A stretch of 14,663 nt of DNA from an uncultured Clostridium sp. (lineage in GTDB: Bacteria > Bacillota > Clostridia > TANB77 > CAG-508). The position numbers and the translations under genes are program-made. The notes beneath the pieces were generated by a model. It had not been told where the DNA came from, did no database searches, and saw only the letters and a list, made by a program, of their open reading frames with translations. Below are positions 1 to 6,155 of this stretch, piece by piece (position 1 is the stretch's first letter; the number at the start of each line of letters is the position of its first letter). Location of the stretch: NCBI GenBank assembly GCA_958422985.1, contig CATZPY010000026.1, positions 1 through 14,663 on the forward strand, read 5' to 3'.

Positions 1-117
1 TGCTCCAGTATCTCCTGTTATTAAAAATATTCCATTTTCGCCAAGTTTAGTAAAATCTATATTTACTTCATCTTTATATGGTCCAAATGCACTAATTTTT
101 AAATTAATTGGTTTCAT
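1..117 (-). CDS. sbcC: SbcC exonuclease subunit, N-terminal 39 codons only (runs off window)
   Basis: SbcC is the Rad50-like SMC ATPase that pairs with the SbcD nuclease to cut hairpins and protein-blocked DNA ends. Only the first 39 residues are present. They begin MKPINLKISAFGPYKDE and end in GIFLITGDTGA, the front half of the Walker A loop (GxTGAGKS follows in the family). The start is set by a GGAGG box at 124-128, six bases before the ATG. The start overlaps the end of sbcD by 14 bases, the usual coupled sbcD-sbcC arrangement. The frame is open to the window edge. Identification rests on the SbcD neighbour plus the typical N-terminus; RecF- or RecN-like ATPases share the Walker loop but not this context. 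Confidence 0.93.
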   Translation of the reverse strand, partial: MKPINLKISAFGPYKDEVNIDFTKLGENGIFLITGDTGA

Positions 118-1261
118 GTTTTACCTCCGAAATTATATTTTTTACAATCTCTTTTTGCTTTTCATTTAAGTCTAAATTGTTTTGTAATTTATAAAAATCT
201 GAAAAAAGCTCTAGCTCACTTTTCTTTTTTACTTCTTCTAAATTTATGTTTTGCTCAGTATTACTATTTATTGTTTTGCTATTTTGTATTTCTAATTTTA
301 AGGTATTTGGATATATCTTTTTTATTTTACCAATAGCATCATATACTGGCTCTTCGTTTGTAATTATAGCTTTAATATAATCTTCTAAATTTCCTTCTTT
401 GTAATTTTCTTCTTTTATTAGCTCTTCTATTGGTCCTTTTATTTCTCTCATATCTCTTAATGGTTTTAAAGGTAATAAATTTATAGTTATATTACCTTTT
501 TCTTTTATATCTATAATTGGAATACTTTTATTATGGTTAATTTCTGAAAAAGAATATTTTAATATTGTTCCTGCATATCTTGCTGTATCTCTTCCTATTT
601 TTTGTGGTCTATGTACATGGCCTATTGCAACATAGTCAAAGCTTTTAAAATTTGATACATCTACATTCTCTATACCTCCTAAAGATAACACTTCAGATTC
701 AGTTCTTTCTGGTTTTACGTTTCCTGCTGTTACAAATTGATGTACCATTATAATATTTCTTTCGGTCTCATTTATTTCTTCTTTTTCTATTATTTTATTT
801 ATTGCTAAATCATAATTATTTTCTAAATCTTCTTCAAAAAACTTTTTTACTTCTACTGGCTTTATAAATGGCAACATATATATGTTTAAAGGACCATATT
901 CATCTTCTAATTTTACTTTTTTTAATGTTCCAGTATATTTGCTTTCTATATATAAGCCTTCATCTTCAAAAATTTTATTTCCAAAACCTAACCTATCTTT
1001 CGAATCGTGATTACCAGATATTATGAATACTTTTATTTTTAATTATTTAATAAGTATTTTAAAAAAACTATCTAATAAATTTACTGCTTCAGTTGGAGGT
1101 ACACTTCTATCGTATACGTCTCCAGATATTAATAAAACTTGTACTTTTTCTGCCTTTATTATATTTATAATTTCCTTTAACATATATTCTTGGTCTTCTA
1201 TTAAAGATTGCTCTTGTAATATTTTTCCCAAATGTAAATCTGCTAAATGTACTATCTTCAT
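104..1261 (-). pseudogene. sbcD: SbcD nuclease subunit interrupted by an in-frame TAA
   Basis: SbcD is the Mre11-like metallophosphoesterase of the SbcCD complex. Read as one frame the gene has 385 codons, a normal SbcD length. Metal-binding motifs appear in order: DLHLG (D8, H10), GDVYDR (D48), GNHD (84-86), a histidine in VHQF (H174) and GHVH (H215, H217). Codon 73 is TAA (1043-1045), sitting between the GDVYDR and GNHD motifs. The frame is the same on both sides, and the sequence across the stop (KVFIISGNHDSKDRLGFGN) is typical SbcD, so this is a nonsense codon and not a frameshift. The start is supported by AAGGAG about eight bases upstream. The ATG at 877 that would begin a 257-residue downstream ORF has no ribosome binding site and lies after the metal motifs, so it is unlikely to give active enzyme. 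Possible causes are recent inactivation, a strain polymorphism or a sequencing error; the intact remainder suggests it is recent. Confidence 0.9.
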
Positions 1262-1283
1262 ATTTATTCTCTCCTTGTAAATT

Positions 1284-1310
1284 AATATACATTATTTTTA
1301 TTATATTCAA
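1284..1310 (-). promoter_or_regulatory. Weak candidate promoter for sbcD-sbcC
   Basis: On the minus strand TTGAAT (1305-1310) and TATATT (1284-1289) are separated by 15 bases, just before the sbcD ribosome binding site. The spacing is short and the region is very A+T-rich, so this is only a candidate. The hairpin at 1328-1359 separates it from oapA, which argues that sbcDC has its own start of transcription. Confidence 0.3.
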
Positions 1311-1327
1311 AACTATTATATAAAATA

Positions 1328-1359
1328 AAAGGGAAATATACTACCTATATTTCCCCTTT
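1328..1359 (-). terminator. Intrinsic terminator after oapA
   Basis: AAAGGGAAATATA (1328-1340) is complementary to TATATTTCCCCTTT (1346-1359) with one bulged C. On the minus strand the stem is followed by TTATTTTATATA, giving a U-rich tail. It begins four bases beyond the oapA stop codon and ends the OLE-oapA unit before sbcD. Confidence 0.85.
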
Positions 1360-1363
1360 ATTA

Positions 1364-1912
1364 TTATTTATTTAAATGTAGTTTATTTAGTACAATTCCA
1401 ACTGTATGAACTATCTTTGTGGCATTTTTATTAGCAATACCTTTGCCTATTGCTTTCCCCCCAACAGTTAAAGCTGCAACTAAAGCACTTATAAAAAACT
1501 GAATATCAAAACGTATTCCAAATTGTTCTGTAATTTTCATAGAAATTAATGCACTTATTGCACCACTTAGTACCCCACAAATATCACCTATAACATCTGC
1601 ACATATATTAGCAACTTTTGGTGCATTTCTAATTAGTTGTATAGATGCCTTAGAACCTTTTACTTTCTTTGTTGCTTTAGCATGGAATTCGTGTTCATTT
1701 GCAACAGTTACTGCAACTCCTACAATGTCAAAAAATATACCAACTAAAATAACTACTATTAATATGATAATAGCTGGTACTAAGCTTAAATTTGAAACTC
1801 CATTAGCAGATATATACGAAAATACCATAGAAAGTATAAATGTCGTTATAAATACTTTTATAAACCATATCATTTCTGACTTATCTTTTTTCTCTTTCAT
1901 TTTTATTTGCAT
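1364..1912 (-). CDS. oapA: OapA-like four-helix membrane protein (OLE RNA partner)
   Basis: A 182-residue protein with four predicted membrane segments, about residues 15-37, 44-71, 103-125 and 134-155. The second contains the acidic stretch FFDIVGVAVTVA (D62). Between segments two and three lies a basic loop (residues 73-100, KATKKVKGSKASIQLIR), plausible for contact with RNA. The C-terminus (GKGIANKNATKIVHTVG) resembles small proteins often labelled CorB/DUF21-like magnesium transporters. OapA is known as a four-helix membrane protein encoded just downstream of OLE RNA that recruits the RNA to the membrane. The same arrangement here is the main reason for the name. AAGGAG lies at 1928-1933, 15 bases from the ATG, which is long; the in-frame ATG four codons later would be further still. 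It has a terminator directly after it. If the RNA call failed, this would remain a conserved CorB-like membrane protein. Confidence 0.75.
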   Translation of the reverse strand: MQIKMKEKKDKSEMIWFIKVFITTFILSMVFSYISANGVSNLSLVPAIIILIVVILVGIFFDIVGVAVTVANEHEFHAKATKKVKGSKASIQLIRNAPKVANICADVIGDICGVLSGAISALISMKITEQFGIRFDIQFFISALVAALTVGGKAIGKGIANKNATKIVHTVGIVLNKLHLNK

Positions 1913-1989
1913 AATTAATATGCAATTCTCCTTATAATATTTAGGTTTTTTATATGTTTTTACCTATAAACATTTATAAAATTAATTAA

Positions 1990-2005
1990 GGCAGATGAAT
2001 CTGCC
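1990..2005 (-). terminator. GC-rich hairpin closing the OLE RNA 3' end
   Basis: GGCAGA and TCTGCC pair around a four-base loop (1990-1995 with 2000-2005), extendable by weaker U-A and G-U pairs. On the minus strand it is followed by TTAATTAATTTTAT, a modest U-rich tail, so it could end OLE RNA while letting some transcription through to oapA about 80 bases on. The plus-strand tail (CTATTTTTT) is stronger, but no plus-strand transcript enters from the left. No convincing separate oapA promoter was found. Confidence 0.6.
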
Positions 2006-2584
2006 CTATTTTTTCTTCTTTAATGGTAAAAGTTTAAGTAAATTTTACAGTTTAGGTCTGGTTGAATTTCTCTATTCTTCGCTTAACATTACTGTTAGAA
2101 CCGTTTCCGTTTAAGAAGAACATCTATATATTGCAATAGCTACCAGATTACCACTTAAATCTGTACCTTAATCCTAAAACTTTCTTGCCATATATGGCAA
2201 ACATTCTAGAAGTTTTCCTTAACATACAAATTCTCTTTACTAGTCTTTTTTGCAAATGTAGTTTCATAATATAAAATAAATTTATTTGGCCAAATAAGTT
2301 TATTTTCTTTTTGTATTAATCCCAATACATTCACTCGAGACAAGCTACACTATGTATTTCGTGTCTTGGCACTCAACATAGGTTATACTTAAATGATTAT
2401 TTAAGCCTCCACGAAACCAGGGAGTTTTATATATGCCATTATATAATACCCTAATCTCTTTACTCCCTAATACCACACAAAACTGGCATTTCGCGCAATA
2501 CTAAGAAACTTCAACGATGTGCTCTTTAGTGGATTTTTAGCCCCACCCTCGTAAAGTTTGTATGACTAGAATAATGCACCACTG
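1990..2584 (-). ncRNA. ole: Large structured RNA, probable OLE RNA
   Basis: About 595 bases without a credible ORF, starting some seven bases after a consensus -10 box and ending in a GC-rich hairpin. Paired segments include: CTTTA (2552-2556) with TAAAG (2524-2528), enclosing GTGG/CCAC; AGGGAGT (2462-2468) with ACTCCCT (2419-2425); CTTAAAT/ATTTAAG hairpin (2388-2405); CTATGT (2376-2381) with ACATAG (2350-2355); TGTATT/AATACA hairpin (2312-2329); a near-perfect 34-base hairpin (2273-2306); TTGCCATA/TATGGCAA (2185-2200) inside AAAACTT/AAGTTTT; and a nested 3' set, TACAG/CTGTA, TCTGGT/ACCAGA, TTCTTCTTAA/TTAA..GAAGAA (2075-2165). OLE RNA is known to be about 600 nt, extensively folded and encoded immediately upstream of oapA, exactly as here. 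It lacks the P4 core of RNase P, the CCA end and tag reading frame of tmRNA, and the domain V of group II introns. Strand follows the promoter and oapA. The family call is from architecture and synteny. Confidence 0.75.
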
Positions 2585-2590
2585 TTATAT

Positions 2591-2619
2591 ATTATACTTA
2601 CTTTGGTTAATTTTTCCAA
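2591..2619 (-). promoter_or_regulatory. Promoter of the OLE RNA
   Basis: Minus-strand -35 TTGGAA (2614-2619) and perfect -10 TATAAT (2591-2596) are separated by exactly 17 bases. The predicted start is about 2583-2585. This is a sigma-A type promoter placed so that the RNA is transcribed independently, with oapA as the only downstream gene before a terminator. Confidence 0.8.
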
Positions 2620-2767
2620 ATTCAAATAATAGCAAATTTAGGTTGCTTTAGCTTTATTTTTATTTTAATTTCAAATAATTTCACTCTTTTATATTATTTT
2701 AAAGTTTATCTTACTTTTTCTAGTATTTTTATATTATAAAATATATTATAAAAATGTCTTAAAATTA
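2620..2767. other. Divergent A+T-rich spacer between the OLE promoter and the plus-strand gene
   Basis: About 150 bases of very A+T-rich DNA with poly-T and TATA-like runs separate the two divergent promoters. No ORF, GC-rich hairpin or clear operator was found in it. Confidence 0.5.
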
Positions 2768-2796
2768 TTGACTAATAATTTTTTTTACAATAAAAT
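2768..2796 (+). promoter_or_regulatory. Promoter of the anchored envelope protein gene
   Basis: TTGACT (2768-2773) and TAAAAT (2791-2796) are separated by 17 bases. The predicted start lies about 25 bases before the ATG at 2831, and an AAAGGGGG ribosome binding site (2816-2823) sits seven bases before that ATG. Confidence 0.75.
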
Positions 2797-2830
2797 CATA
2801 ATATAAAAATTTATTAAAGGGGGATTTTAT

Positions 2831-3595
2831 ATGCCAGAAAACAATTCTAACAAAACAATGAATGTTTCAACAGTTGTAATTATAATTCTTTCTATTGTAA
2901 TTGCACTATTTCTTATTTTTGGAGTTATTTTATTTATTGTAATGAATTCTAATAAAGATAAAAATTCACAAGTAAACACAGATACGCCAATATCTTCTAT
3001 AAAAGATAATGAAGATGATAATAAAGTATCAAATGATGCTAAAACTCCTGAAAACAAACCAGAAACTTCTAATCAAGTTCCTGCTACTAATTTATCTAAC
3101 GACTGGAAAAGTGGAGAATTTGCATTAAACAATAAAAATTATAAACTACTTTTTGATTACACTACTCTTAAAGATGATGGTTGGTCTTTTAATTTAGCAG
3201 ATTATGGTTATTCTAATGGATACATAATGAATAAAGGCGATAAAGTAACTGGTACTATACATGTTAAAAATCCTAATTATGATTCAGATGTAACTATTGG
3301 AATTATGAATAATTCAGATACACCAAAAGATATTACACAATGTAAAATTTGGACGATTGATGTAGATAATGCTTTTGCAGATAAGCCAGTAAGTTTTACA
3401 TTACCAAATGGTATTCATAATGGTAGCACTTTAGAAGATGTAAAAAAAGCTTATGGTGAACCAAAAGATACATATCGTTCAGATAGTTTAGGTTATTGGA
3501 ATTATACTTACCAAGATGAATATTCTAAATACTTTAAATTAACAATTTATGATGATAAAGGTGTTACAGCTTTTTCATATGATATTTATAAATAA
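2831..3595 (+). CDS. Membrane-anchored extracellular protein, function unknown
   Basis: A 254-residue protein and the only plus-strand gene. Residues 14-38 form one strongly hydrophobic helix after a short N-terminus, with no lipobox cysteine, so it is probably a single-pass anchor with the rest outside the cell. Residues 40-90 are a hydrophilic, Asn/Asp/Lys-rich linker. Residues 90-254 form a compact domain with a repeated aromatic pattern. Its last part (LPNGIHNGSTLEDVKKAYGEP, about 191-211) is like the short motif preceding a helix in SmpA/BamE-like or lipoprotein repeat domains of clostridial surface proteins. The single cysteine (171) cannot form an internal disulfide. It has its own promoter and a 15-bp terminator, so it is monocistronic. 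No enzymatic motif was recognised, and the role is unknown. Confidence 0.85.
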   Translation: MPENNSNKTMNVSTVVIIILSIVIALFLIFGVILFIVMNSNKDKNSQVNTDTPISSIKDNEDDNKVSNDAKTPENKPETSNQVPATNLSNDWKSGEFALNNKNYKLLFDYTTLKDDGWSFNLADYGYSNGYIMNKGDKVTGTIHVKNPNYDSDVTIGIMNNSDTPKDITQCKIWTIDVDNAFADKPVSFTLPNGIHNGSTLEDVKKAYGEPKDTYRSDSLGYWNYTYQDEYSKYFKLTIYDDKGVTAFSYDIYK

Positions 3596-3600
3596 GAACA

Positions 3601-3633
3601 AAAAAACTAAGGATTAATAATCCTTAGTTTTTT
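3601..3633. terminator. Bidirectional terminator between convergent genes
   Basis: A perfect 15-base inverted repeat, AAAAAACTAAGGATT (3601-3615) with AATCCTTAGTTTTTT (3619-3633), and a three-base loop. The A and T runs give a U-rich tail in both directions. The stop codon and last codons of the converging minus-strand gene lie inside it, so its C-terminal TKDY residues are encoded by the terminator. Confidence 0.92.
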
Positions 3634-4021
3634 CGTTAAAGAATATAAATGTAAATGGTCCATATTTTTTTGATTCTACTAAAGGACCTTCAAAATTTTC
3701 TACAACCCATATTGGTTTTGTGTCTTCCTTTATAGTTTCATAAATTTCTAATAAATCTGCTTTCGTTATTTCAGATTTTTCTAATAGTGAAAAGATTTTT
3801 CTATATGTATATCCAGCTAAAATACTATTAGGTAGTTTGGCTATTTCATATAGTCGTTTATAATCTTCCTCTTTTCCTAATACTGACGTTGGATTATTCT
3901 TCCAAACTTTTTCCTTTTGTGAAACTATGTCTTTAAAGACACTGGTCTTGTACGAAGGATATGCCTTAAGCTCCCTCTTTATTTCTTTAATTGATGCGTT
4001 ATCATGCCATGCTGTTTTCAT
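3614..4021 (-). CDS. Unknown 135-residue soluble protein
   Basis: I do not recognise this protein. The start is placed at the ATG at 4019-4021, not at the in-frame ATG 21 bases upstream. A perfect AGGAGG (4030-4035) lies eight bases before it and would fall inside the longer reading. The product (MKTAWHDNASIKEIKRELKA...) has no membrane segment or signal peptide. It has a lysine- and glutamate-rich helical N-terminal half, a second helical stretch around residues 55-95 (ILAGYTYRKIFSLLEKSE, EIYETIKED), and a short beta-like C-terminus (PIWVVENFEGPL, YGPFTFIFF). It has no cysteines. It is preceded by a structured leader with an 18-codon upstream ORF ending one base before its start codon, so its translation is probably regulated. 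It is transcribed alone and ends in the bidirectional terminator. Confidence 0.8.
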   Translation of the reverse strand: MKTAWHDNASIKEIKRELKAYPSYKTSVFKDIVSQKEKVWKNNPTSVLGKEEDYKRLYEIAKLPNSILAGYTYRKIFSLLEKSEITKADLLEIYETIKEDTKPIWVVENFEGPLVESKKYGPFTFIFFNEKTKDY

Positions 4022-4022
4022 T

Positions 4023-4079
4023 TTAAAGTCCTCCTTTCGCATCGTGCACTAGAACAAACTCTACATGAAATAACTTCAT
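4023..4079 (-). CDS. Candidate 18-residue leader peptide
   Basis: A short ORF, MKLFHVEFVLVHDAKGGL, with an AAAGGA box 11 bases upstream. Its TAA is one base before the ATG of the unknown gene, and its last codons cover that gene's AGGAGG, which would allow translational coupling. Its ATG is in the loop, and its codons 8-12 form the 3' strand, of a long-range hairpin. A ribosome on it would open the hairpin. Expression is unproven; the evidence is position and overlap. Confidence 0.45.
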   Translation of the reverse strand: MKLFHVEFVLVHDAKGGL

Positions 4080-4110
4080 TATATATTTGTTCCTTTTCAA
4101 CTCTTAGTGC
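4046..4110 (-). promoter_or_regulatory. Structured 5' leader, possible translational attenuator
   Basis: TTTGTTCTAGTGC (4046-4058 on the minus strand) pairs continuously with GAACAAA (4086-4092) and GCACTA (4105-4110), with a 12-base bulge opposite. An inner hairpin ATGAA/TTCAT (4065-4079) holds the leader-peptide start codon. The outer stem begins at the predicted first transcribed base. The bulge and stem overlap the leader ORF ribosome binding site. No known riboswitch class was recognised. Confidence 0.55.
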
Positions 4111-4117
4111 ATTAGTA

Positions 4118-4146
4118 ATTATATCATATTTATGTTAATTTGAAAA
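4118..4146 (-). promoter_or_regulatory. Promoter of the leader and 135-aa protein gene
   Basis: A perfect TATAAT (4118-4123, minus strand) with a poor -35 (TTTTCA, 4141-4146) 17 bases away. The start would fall at about 4110-4111, the base of the leader stem. The weak -35 suggests low or activated expression. Confidence 0.55.
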
Positions 4147-4280
4147 GTATTTTTTAGTTTATTTATATTATGCTATGAAAGAAATGTGATAATATCTTAA
4201 GTAAAGAAATGAGAAAGGCTCCCACCAAAAAAATATTTGTTCTTCAAAAATGATATAATAACAATATTATTTAAAACTGC

Positions 4281-4312
4281 GAAAAGAGATGGAAAGCCTT
4301 CCATCTCTTTTC
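4281..4312 (-). terminator. Terminator after the two-helix membrane protein gene
   Basis: GAAAAGAGATGGAA (4281-4294) pairs perfectly with TTCCATCTCTTTTC (4299-4312) around a four-base loop, directly after the TAG at 4313-4315. The U-rich tail is short (CTCTTTTCGC on the minus strand), so efficiency may be modest. The DNA between this hairpin and the promoter at 4146 holds nothing I can identify. Confidence 0.7.
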
Positions 4313-4840
4313 CTAGTGCTTATTATTCATTTTCTTTACTTTGTTTTTTATCGCCTTCACTAGCTTAGTATTCTTTAAAGAATCTGTGCCAAAAATCACT
4401 TCGATTATATCTAAAACACAATATGTTAGTAAAGAACTTGCTATGATTGTTGGTATAATCAGGGTTTCGAAAAGAATACATATTATAGCAGCCTTTGCTA
4501 AAACAGAAGATTCCGATAATGATAAAACTAAGTACTTAAAATTAATAGTTCGTTTAATTTTATCCACTATTTGGTAGTCTGGTGTCATTTCACAAGATAC
4601 TTCTTCTCCTTCTTTTCCTGTAACAGTAAGTATTACACTGCCATACCTATCTTTTTCTAGTTCATATTTTTCACATAGTTCAGGTCTTGGCGGTATAAGT
4701 TCTCCTGCTTGCTGAATATTGTAACAAACGTTTTCTACATTATTATAGTCTAATGTCTGTTGCTTTATAATCAACATTACACAAATTACTAATAATGGTA
4801 GTATTAAACATACACGAGTTACAAATTTCCGTTTTTTCAT
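4313..4840 (-). CDS. Two-helix membrane protein, function unknown
   Basis: I do not recognise this 175-residue protein. Residues 8-25 form an N-terminal hydrophobic helix after a basic MKKRK start, a signal-anchor pattern. Residues 27-105 are hydrophilic and probably extracytoplasmic, with cysteines at about 39, 56 and 84 that could form disulfides. A long hydrophobic region at about 112-146 forms one or two membrane segments. The last 25 residues are lysine-rich (KAIKNKVKKMNNKH) and fit a cytoplasmic tail. The start is supported by AAGGAG (4850-4855) nine bases upstream. It has its own consensus promoter and terminator, so it is transcribed alone, with an untranslated leader of about 65 bases. 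No enzymatic motif or family could be assigned. Confidence 0.8.
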   Translation of the reverse strand: MKKRKFVTRVCLILPLLVICVMLIIKQQTLDYNNVENVCYNIQQAGELIPPRPELCEKYELEKDRYGSVILTVTGKEGEEVSCEMTPDYQIVDKIKRTINFKYLVLSLSESSVLAKAAIICILFETLIIPTIIASSLLTYCVLDIIEVIFGTDSLKNTKLVKAIKNKVKKMNNKH

Positions 4841-4914
4841 AATAAAACACTCCTTAAACCTATTGGTGAAAGCTTTAAATTGCTTGCTTTCTGTTGTTTA
4901 CGGGTTACATTTCT

Positions 4915-4943
4915 ATTATAGCATTTACTAATTATTTTGTAAA
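4915..4943 (-). promoter_or_regulatory. Promoter of the two-helix membrane protein gene
   Basis: TTTACA (4938-4943) and TATAAT (4915-4920) on the minus strand are exactly 17 bases apart. It lies in the short gap after the cation transporter stop codon, so this gene can be transcribed independently of that operon. No terminator hairpin separates the two. Confidence 0.8.
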
Positions 4944-4957
4944 TATTTATGTCACCT

Positions 4958-6121
4958 TTAAATATATGATGTTTCCACTTTTATAACCGCATAATACTTA
5001 TTGTTTTTATTGTGTATTTTTTCTTGAATATTTTTTACAATTTCTTCTTTATTGTATTCCTTATCTCTTGGAACAACTAAGTCAAAAATTAAATTAATTC
5101 TTTTTCCTCCATCTGTCATTCTAAAATCATGGATAGAAAATTCAGAATTAAGCTCATTTACTATATCTTTTGTAAATTCTTTCATTTCATTTATTTCTTC
5201 ATTATCTACCACTATTGGATCCATATGTATTGTTGTAATACAATTAAATTTTTCGTACAAGTCTTGTTCCATCTGGTCAATAATATCATGTACTTTGCAA
5301 ATGTCACCATCTGCTGGCACTTCTGCATGGAATGAAACAATTTTTCTTCCTGGTCCATAGTCATGTACCATAATATCGTGTATTCCAGAAATAATTTCAT
5401 ATTTTTTAGTTTCTGCTTCTATATCATTTATAAACTCTGGATCTGGTTTCATTCCTAACAATAAATCTATAGTTTCTTTTATAGCCTTGTAACCTGTAAA
5501 TAGTATAAATGCAGAAACAACTAAACTTGCATACCCATCTATTGATATTCCAAACACTTTTGCTATAATTGCAGATATTAAAACTACTAATGTAGAAACT
5601 GAATCTGATATACTATCATAAGCATTCCCTTTTATTGCATTAGAATTTATTATTTTTGCGATCTTTTTGTAAAATAAGAATAGCCATAATTTTGTAAGAA
5701 CTGCTATTATTAATATTAAAATTGTAACATTACTTACTGCTGGTAGCTCTGGATTTATTATTTTATAAATTGATGTTTTTAAAAGTTCGAATCCAACCAT
5801 TAAAATAATTATATCTACTATAAATGCTGTTATATATTCCATTCTACCATGTCCCCATGGGTGGTCTTTGTCTATCTTCTTCTGTGATATTTTAAATCCT
5901 ATCATTGTTACTATAGAAGAACCAACATCTGTAATATTGTTTAGTGCATCTGATATTATAGAAATCGAATTTGCCACTACACCTATAATAATTTTAACTA
6001 TTGAAAGTAAAATATTTACTATAATTCCAGTAGCACTAGAAAGTATTCCATATTTTCCTCTTGTTTCTAAATTATTTACATCTTTATCTTTTATAAATAA
6101 TTTAATTAATAAATTTGTCAT
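4958..6121 (-). CDS. Cation diffusion facilitator (YeaB-type) divalent metal efflux transporter
   Basis: A CDF-family antiporter that would export a divalent metal such as Zn, Mn, Fe or Co in exchange for protons. Six membrane segments lie in residues 28-220, with the family signature SDALNNITDVGSS in the second and the loop motif DHPWGHGRMEY after it. The predicted metal site is N61xxxD65 in helix 2 and D169xxxD173 in helix 5 (AYDSISD). Residues 230-300 form the cytoplasmic dimerisation domain (GIHDIMVHDYGPGRK, SFHAEVPADGD). A further 80-residue extension gives 387 residues, longer than minimal CDFs (about 300) but normal for the clostridial YeaB-like group. GGAGG (6130-6134) is eight bases before the start. 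It is last in a probable operon with the Rsm22-like and HAM1-like genes; the gap to Rsm22 is 34 bases. The metal cannot be decided from sequence alone. Confidence 0.92.
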   Translation of the reverse strand: MTNLLIKLFIKDKDVNNLETRGKYGILSSATGIIVNILLSIVKIIIGVVANSISIISDALNNITDVGSSIVTMIGFKISQKKIDKDHPWGHGRMEYITAFIVDIIILMVGFELLKTSIYKIINPELPAVSNVTILILIIAVLTKLWLFLFYKKIAKIINSNAIKGNAYDSISDSVSTLVVLISAIIAKVFGISIDGYASLVVSAFILFTGYKAIKETIDLLLGMKPDPEFINDIEAETKKYEIISGIHDIMVHDYGPGRKIVSFHAEVPADGDICKVHDIIDQMEQDLYEKFNCITTIHMDPIVVDNEEINEMKEFTKDIVNELNSEFSIHDFRMTDGGKRINLIFDLVVPRDKEYNKEEIVKNIQEKIHNKNNKYYAVIKVETSYI

Positions 6122-6155
6122 TTAATTTTCCTCCAATTTTATGCTATATATTTAA

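Noticed and set aside
104..877. Independent short SbcD starting at the ATG at 877
   Set aside because: No ribosome binding site, and the DxH, GDxYD and GNHD motifs lie upstream in the same frame, so it is the back part of an interrupted gene.
1043..1045. TAA reassigned as a sense codon
   Set aside because: TAA ends sbcD itself and other genes normally, and no other internal TAA was seen in conserved genes.
1990..2584. RNase P RNA, tmRNA, SRP RNA or a group II intron for the large RNA
   Set aside because: The conserved RNase P core, the tmRNA CCA-ended acceptor and tag ORF, the SRP domain and intron domain V were not found on either strand; an oapA-like neighbour fits OLE better.
4022..4042. 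Longer N-terminus for the 135-aa protein from the ATG at 4042
   Set aside because: The AGGAGG at 4030-4035 would be inside the coding sequence and ideally serves the ATG at 4021; the extension has no ribosome binding site.
4216..4300. MITE or ISL3-like element remnant (GGCTCCCACC and GGCTTTCCATC as loose terminal repeats)
   Set aside because: The ends match poorly, no target duplication was seen, and the right end is explained by the terminator hairpin.
4341..4577. Plus-strand ORFs opposite the minus-strand genes (here and at 1023, 1725, 5052, 5868, 6115, 8831, 10045, 10438, 11011, 11726)
   Set aside because: They lack ribosome binding sites, have odd composition and lie antisense to genes with clear family motifs.
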